Shown piece after piece: positions 59,150-64,000 of a stretch of DNA of 64,000 nt (its first letter is position 1; each line of letters starts with the position of its first letter). The translations under genes were made by a program, and so were the position numbers. Where the stretch lies: positions 923,501 to 987,500 of the forward strand of contig JABMCL010002216.1 in NCBI GenBank assembly GCA_018857735.1, written 5' to 3'. Below the pieces are notes generated by a model, which was not told where the DNA came from, did not search any database, and worked only from the letters and a program-made list of their open reading frames with translations. Source of the DNA: Alviniconcha marisindica. Taxonomy: Eukaryota; Mollusca; Gastropoda; Provannidae.

Positions 59150-59545
59150 TGCAACATTTACGTTGCTTCAAAATACGCTCATGCAGCTGCAAATGTACAC
59201 TTCTCAGCGAGAACTTTACGTTTGCAACGCGGGAAACATTTGCAGCGACAAAATCAAATTTTCAGCAACAAAACCTGCACCTCCGGCTTCTACAGCTGCA
59301 GGTCTGGTACAAAATCTTGCAAAACGCAAGTGCCAACAGCGACCTGTGGAGTCAAAGCTTCAATTGAGCTCTTTTGCGGCTACATAGAGTTGTCGCTGCG
59401 GAAACCGGAGGCAGCTTTTGTGAGCTGCAAGTCGATTTTGTCGCAAGAAAAACAGCCGCCTGTTTTTGCAGCTTCAACAGTGAAGTTGTCGCTGCAATTG
59501 CGCGTTTACAACACTCCAAGCCTGTGCTTGCAACTGCAAAAGTAG
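59150..59545. repeat. GCAGC/GCTGCAA-rich repeat segment
   Basis: Many variants of TTGCAGCGACAAA, GCAGCTGCAAAT and GTTGTCGCTGCAATT in about 400 bp, like 23390-23545 and 31920-32600. Open frames across it are unconvincing. Confidence 0.55.
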
Positions 59546-59606
59546 GCTACACTTTGTAGAGACAACATTTTGCAGCGGCAACTCTTAAACTGTGGACACA
59601 ACAGCC

Positions 59607-59925
<319 letters not shown>

Positions 59926-59929
59926 CTCA

Positions 59930-61060
59930 CACGACTATGCACGTGTTTCCCCGTTGCTTTGTTCGCGACAAATGGCAAAAATCAAGGTCACGGGAGCGTC
60001 GGAAAAGTAAAGCTGGAAGTTTGACCTCCGCGGTAACTTATTGTAAAGTACACGTATAAACTTTTTGCGGTTATTATATACCGTGAACAAGATCAGATAT
60101 ACGCTGCTTTGGGGAGCGGGCGGGCGGGCAGAGTTTTGGGTTGTACTGAATAGAATGATTTACTTGTTTGCAAATTCAGAAGAAAAAAGCTTTTAGACTT
60201 TTTTCTTTACTTCTTTTTTTTGGTGGGGGCGGTATTGAAGTAAAGTCTTTTGCGACACGATTTGTCGTCCCGGTCATAATTTATGTCCCATAAGATGTTC
60301 TCCCAAGACGATTTGTCACGCCGACACAGTTTGTCAGCCGTCGCCATCACCACTATTAATCTCCGTTCCTCCACTCCTTCCCCCTCCCCTCCACGCCCCT
60401 CCACGCCCCCCACCCCCGGCCCGCGCCCCCCACGGGCCGTGAAAATCGCCCTGATAGAACCGGCATGGTTATCTGGGCGTTAAAAAGCAATGATCTGTGC
60501 ATCCCAATCAAAATCAAAATCACCGAGCTGCAAAGAGATGCAAATGCCTATGACGTAGCACCATCATCGACTACGTCGCCTGTGCAACCGTGTTTGCACG
60601 TGCAACGCGCTGTCGTAAACGAGGCTGCTGAACCCATTATAATGACGTTAGCTTCAGACAGGCATGCACGCTGTCAACAAAACCGTTGCAGGTCTGTCCC
60701 AGGAAAAGTTATTGACGACTTTCCTGCACACCTTTGTTCCGTAATAAGCCTAAAAATAGAAATTTATGTCGTACAACTTTACAACGAGCACTGACTGAGC
60801 AGAAGACTATGACGAATAGTATACAAGTATACATACGCTGGGACGTGATGATCATTACCGTAGACAAAATCCCTTCGCGGATGTAGTCGCTTCTCAACTC
60901 TCGTGGGTAGTACTTGAAAATATACTACGTCTTAAAGTTCCAACACTAACTGAACGTTACCGAAAAGTGTGAAGTACAATCGGTAGCTACACTTTGCCAT
61001 TTCGCATCTTTCGTTTTTAATGGCCATTGACTAAATACTAACCAAAACAAAACGAAAAGT
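59930..61060. other. No supported feature; possible upstream region of the 61-kb gene
   Basis: One 109-codon plus-strand frame (60465-60794) has no recognised family and no splice context. Otherwise no repeat or gene was recognised. Confidence 0.4.
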
Positions 61061-61070
61061 GCAGTACACA

Positions 61071-61265
61071 ATGTATGGATTGCTCGCCATTTTGGAAGCC
61101 AAACTGATACTTGAGGACTTGGAAGCAAAGAAGGAAGGATATGACAGCGAACCGGGAAGAGAAGAAAAGAATAATGTCGCGACCAAGGAGAAAGTGGAAG
61201 AAGAAAGAGCAGCGAAGCCTCCAACTTCATCGAGCACGCTGGTTAACTTGCAGTGTTCCACTAGG
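61071..61265 (+). CDS. Candidate first coding exon, 65 codons, unrecognised charged protein
   Basis: The ATG at 61071 (ACAATGT, A at -3) begins MYGLLAILEAKLILEDLEAK, a predicted amphipathic or hydrophobic helix. It then continues with a lysine/glutamate-rich segment. The frame ends ...QCSTR at a strong donor AGG|GTAAGTATT (GT at 61266-61267) in phase 0. Charged, non-repetitive composition and the donor support coding. A leading signal or membrane anchor is possible from the first 17 residues but not clear. The donor region is duplicated downstream in 58-bp units. Confidence 0.5.
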
Positions 61266-61391
61266 GTAAGTATTGTACTGATTCTGTCAATAGGCGAATG
61301 ATAACTTGCAGTGTTCCACTGGGGTAAGTATTGTACTGACTCCGTCAATAGGCGAATGATAACTTGCAGTGTTTCACTGGGGTAAGTATGC
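61244..61391 (+). repeat. 58-bp tandem repeat (2.5 units) carrying 5' splice-site sequence
   Basis: TAACTTGCAGTGTTCCACT starts at 61244 and 61302, with a variant at 61360. Each is followed by RGGGTAAGTAT. Confidence 0.9.
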
Positions 61392-61441
61392 TATATAGTT
61401 GAAGGAAATCATCTACTGCAGCATCGACCTGAGGGAATTAT

Positions 61442-61462
61442 GGGGGGGGGGGGGGGGGGGGG

Positions 61463-61505
<43 letters not shown>
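61442..61505. repeat. Poly(G) run followed by (GA)n
   Basis: About 24 G then about 38 bp of GA. Confidence 0.95.
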
Positions 61506-61508
<3 letters not shown>

Positions 61509-62040
61509 TTCCATTAGTGACGTACGTGCGCGTGTGTGTGTGTGTATGTGTCAGTGTCAGTGTGTGTTTGTGCATGTCAGTGTAGTGTGTGCGTGCGTGC
61601 GTGCGTACGTCCGTGCATGTGTGTGTGCTTGTGTGCACGGTGTATCCGAGTCAGAGTCCGTTCATTAGTGTCACGTCCGATCCAGCGGTTTCCACCGAGC
61701 TTGAGTCGGTGAAAAACCATCTGCAGCCAAAGGACAAGTATGGCCTGTTCCCTGGCAACGCAAACAGCCAGTAGCCTATGTATCTCCCGTCCTCCTCAGC
61801 TGTGATTGGATGGAAGTCGTCGATGCCTTCACTGACCGACTTTCAACTTCCTTTTTCCAGTGAGTCGCTCAAGACAGCTCTAGGTGTCTACATTTAGAAC
61901 GGCCGTCATCTCGGCTTCTCCGGTGTTCGGTAGAATGACGGGCAACTTGAAGAGGTTGAACGGTCTGGGTGGTGGTGGTGGTGTTGTTGGTGGTGGTGGG
62001 GGTGTGGTGGGGGGATGGGGAGGATTCGGGGGTGGGATGT

Positions 62041-62091
62041 GGGGGGGGGGGGGGGGGGGGGGACTTGTTAGCAAAACTTGTTCTTTAACAC

Positions 62092-62163
<72 letters not shown>

Positions 62164-62219
62164 ATACACACGCACGCACACGCACACACGCACACGCACA
62201 CACACACACACACCACACA
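62041..62219. repeat. Poly(G) run and (CA)n/(ACGC)n microsatellite
   Basis: G run at 62041-62062, then CA-rich sequence from 62090 to 62219. GGT triplets precede it at 61970-62040. Confidence 0.95.
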
Positions 62220-62426
62220 CTCAGCAATAGTCGCCCATCACAGACCCAACTGAGATAAAACAGATCGTGCGGCATGGGCGTTGTGCGTCGTTGCTGTTGT
62301 TGTTGTTATGCATGAGGTCGTTTTGCGCATGCAGAAAACACTCTGAGTGTTTTTCGTGCAACGTACAAACTACTTCGGAGTAATTTTCGCCTCTCTCTCT
62401 CTCTCTGGCCACCTCAGTTTTCTCTC

Positions 62427-62431
62427 ACGGT

Positions 62432-62503
<72 letters not shown>
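62427..62503 (+). promoter_or_regulatory. (CT)n tract serving as polypyrimidine tract and 3' splice site
   Basis: About 74 bp of pure CT ends in CAG (62501-62503), directly before the candidate exon. It would make an unusually long pyrimidine tract. The role is inferred from the open, phase-matched exon that follows. Confidence 0.45.
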
Positions 62504-62504
<1 letters not shown>

Positions 62505-62650
62505 GCGGATTTACCCGATCTAATCAGTCTCAGTCGAAAAAAGCCGCAGACAAAGAACAAAGCAAACCTCCATTAGGCTTGCGTCGAATTTACCGATTCC
62601 AAACACTGTTCGACCCGGAGGCGCTCGCGATGAACCGCCGTTTTCCGAAG
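62504..62650 (+). CDS. Candidate second coding exon, 49 codons
   Basis: Between the acceptor (CT)nCAG and the donor AAG|GTGAGATTT (GT at 62651-62652) lie exactly 147 nt. They are open in phase 0, the phase in which the exon at 61071-61265 ends. The translation begins RGFTRSNQSQSKKAADKEQS and later reads RRIYRFQTLFDPEALAMNRR, a basic and hydrophobic non-repetitive segment. No family was recognised. The following exon was not found and is probably beyond the window or in 62.65-64 kb without a clear signal. Confidence 0.5.
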
Positions 62651-63074
62651 GTGAGATTTAGATTAGGAACTAAACTTGCTTCCTTGTTTGCTGGAGCAGG
62701 GAAATACAGGGAAATCCCCCGTGCCATATGACGTCACACGCACGCTGGCTGAGTCACGATATTCTACACAGTAAGGGTTCCGGGTGCTTGAATTTCGTGG
62801 TCGTTTACTTCTGGACCATTTTATTTTTATTTTTTTTAGAGAATAGCCTACTTTTTTCTTCTTCTTCTACTTCTTTGTTCTTAAGCTTTAGTTTCACCAC
62901 TGTGAATTCATTCTCTTATCTTATGCAGTATTTATTTGTTATTTCATACACCTAAATCAGACTGAAACTGGTTAGAATGAACTGTCTGCCTGAAAATATG
63001 TTCCGCTGTACGTACGATCAGTTGCTGAGAAATGAGCAAACCGTGAACATACTAGTTTTCTTGCAGAAGTCTTA

Positions 63075-63113
<39 letters not shown>

Positions 63114-63132
63114 ACACACACACACACACACA

Positions 63133-63167
<35 letters not shown>

Positions 63168-63230
63168 GCACACGCACGCACGCACGCACGCGCACACGCA
63201 CGCACGCACGCACGCACGCACACACACACC
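63075..63230. repeat. (CA)n/(ACGC)n microsatellite
   Basis: CA repeats then ACGC repeats. Confidence 0.95.
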
Positions 63231-63361
63231 GAAAAACAAACACACACTGAAAAATTAACGTCGACCTGGAAGCAAGGACTGTTTCAACACGAGGCGGAAA
63301 GTTCCATTCATAAGTCAGTAAATGACGAAGTTGACGCAACTGTTCAGTCACCAGCCACCAG

Positions 63362-63445
<84 letters not shown>
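63362..63445. repeat. (CA)n microsatellite
   Basis: About 80 bp of pure CA. Confidence 0.97.
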
Positions 63446-63448
<3 letters not shown>

Positions 63449-63797
63449 TAGCCCGAACGCTCGTGGTACAGATGATGTCACGCACCTGCTGGCCCCACTG
63501 AGTGCCGATAAAGGCGGCTCTGAACGCGCCTCTGACGTCACTGCCCTAGCATTTGATCGGCTGACGTAGAATCGAATCTTGCTCCTGCTGCCTTGTATGT
63601 GAACCCATAATATAATACCCGGTCGTCAATAGTGTACAATCAGTCTTCCCTGTCGAGCAGACGAACTCATTTGCCTCAGCGACCGGCTGATCGCAGTGAG
63701 GATGAGGAAGAGGTATATTTTAAACGCGATATATTGCCATGGACCCAAAATTATAATTATAGACTCCATGATAATAGCCCGACGTGTGAACGGTCCC

Positions 63798-64000
63798 GCG
63801 CAGCAGTAGTCCGATGTAGTAATGATCCGACAATCGACAGTCAGCCAGTCAACAGAGTAATGGTCGGACAATCAACAGCCTGGCGTACCAATGGTCCGAT
63901 GTAGTAATGGTCGGACAATCAACAGTCCGACGTACCAATAGTCTGATGTAGTAATGGTCGGACAATCAACAGTCCCACGTACCAGTAGTCCGATGTAGTA
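63798..64000 (+). repeat. 47-bp minisatellite running off the window
   Basis: GATGTAGTAATGGTCGGACA begins units at 63898, 63945 and (partly) 63992. Diverged units come before. The exact 47-bp period is visible twice. Confidence 0.9.

Overview
The window looks like nuclear DNA of an invertebrate animal. Genes are split by GT-AG introns. There is very dense microsatellite content ((CA)n, (ACGC)n, (TA)n, (CT)n, (GA)n), several tRNA-derived SINE families, decayed non-LTR retrotransposons and many short inverted-repeat elements. This mix fits a mollusc, perhaps a marine gastropod, but that is inference: no diagnostic gene was recognised. There is no sign of bacterial, viral or organellar gene organisation, and no CRISPR array or intact tRNA gene was seen.

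Region 0-11.5 kb is the only clear gene. It is on the minus strand, with a predicted structure of three coding exons (11146-11114, 4331-4280, 3437-655), a 3'UTR with a poly(A) signal at 48-53, and a promoter-like CpG-rich segment at 11.28-11.46 kb. The splice phases of the three exons interlock exactly. The product (about 955 residues) has an N-terminal C2HC/UBZ-like finger, a long basic block and an acidic SUMO-interaction-like C-terminus, so it is probably nuclear. The family was not recognised. Intron 1 holds microsatellites and small insertions.

Region 11.5-24 kb has a possible minus-strand first exon (17.2-17.5 kb), a decayed RNase H fragment of a retrotransposon (18.3-18.5 kb), an unassigned open frame (20.5-20.8 kb) and a LINE-tail/microsatellite tandem array (21.8-23.0 kb). 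Region 24.3-26.9 kb is a 39-bp minisatellite invaded by a SINE, followed by a cluster of short SINE-like units. Region 27-34 kb is a nest of SINEs, a Harbinger-like MITE, GCTGCAA-rich sequence and unusual ACTG/CAGT-enriched DNA. Region 34-60 kb is mostly repeats: a frameshifted CR1/L2-like reverse transcriptase (42.0-43.9 kb), foldback elements, 140-210-bp tandem repeats at 48.2-48.9 kb, more SINEs and a second MITE inside a SINE.

Region 61-62.7 kb holds two plus-strand candidate coding exons (65 and 49 codons, phase-compatible) of an unrecognised gene. The second exon's acceptor is a (CT)n microsatellite. The window ends inside a 47-bp minisatellite. Most long open frames elsewhere are translations of dinucleotide repeats or minisatellites and are not genes.
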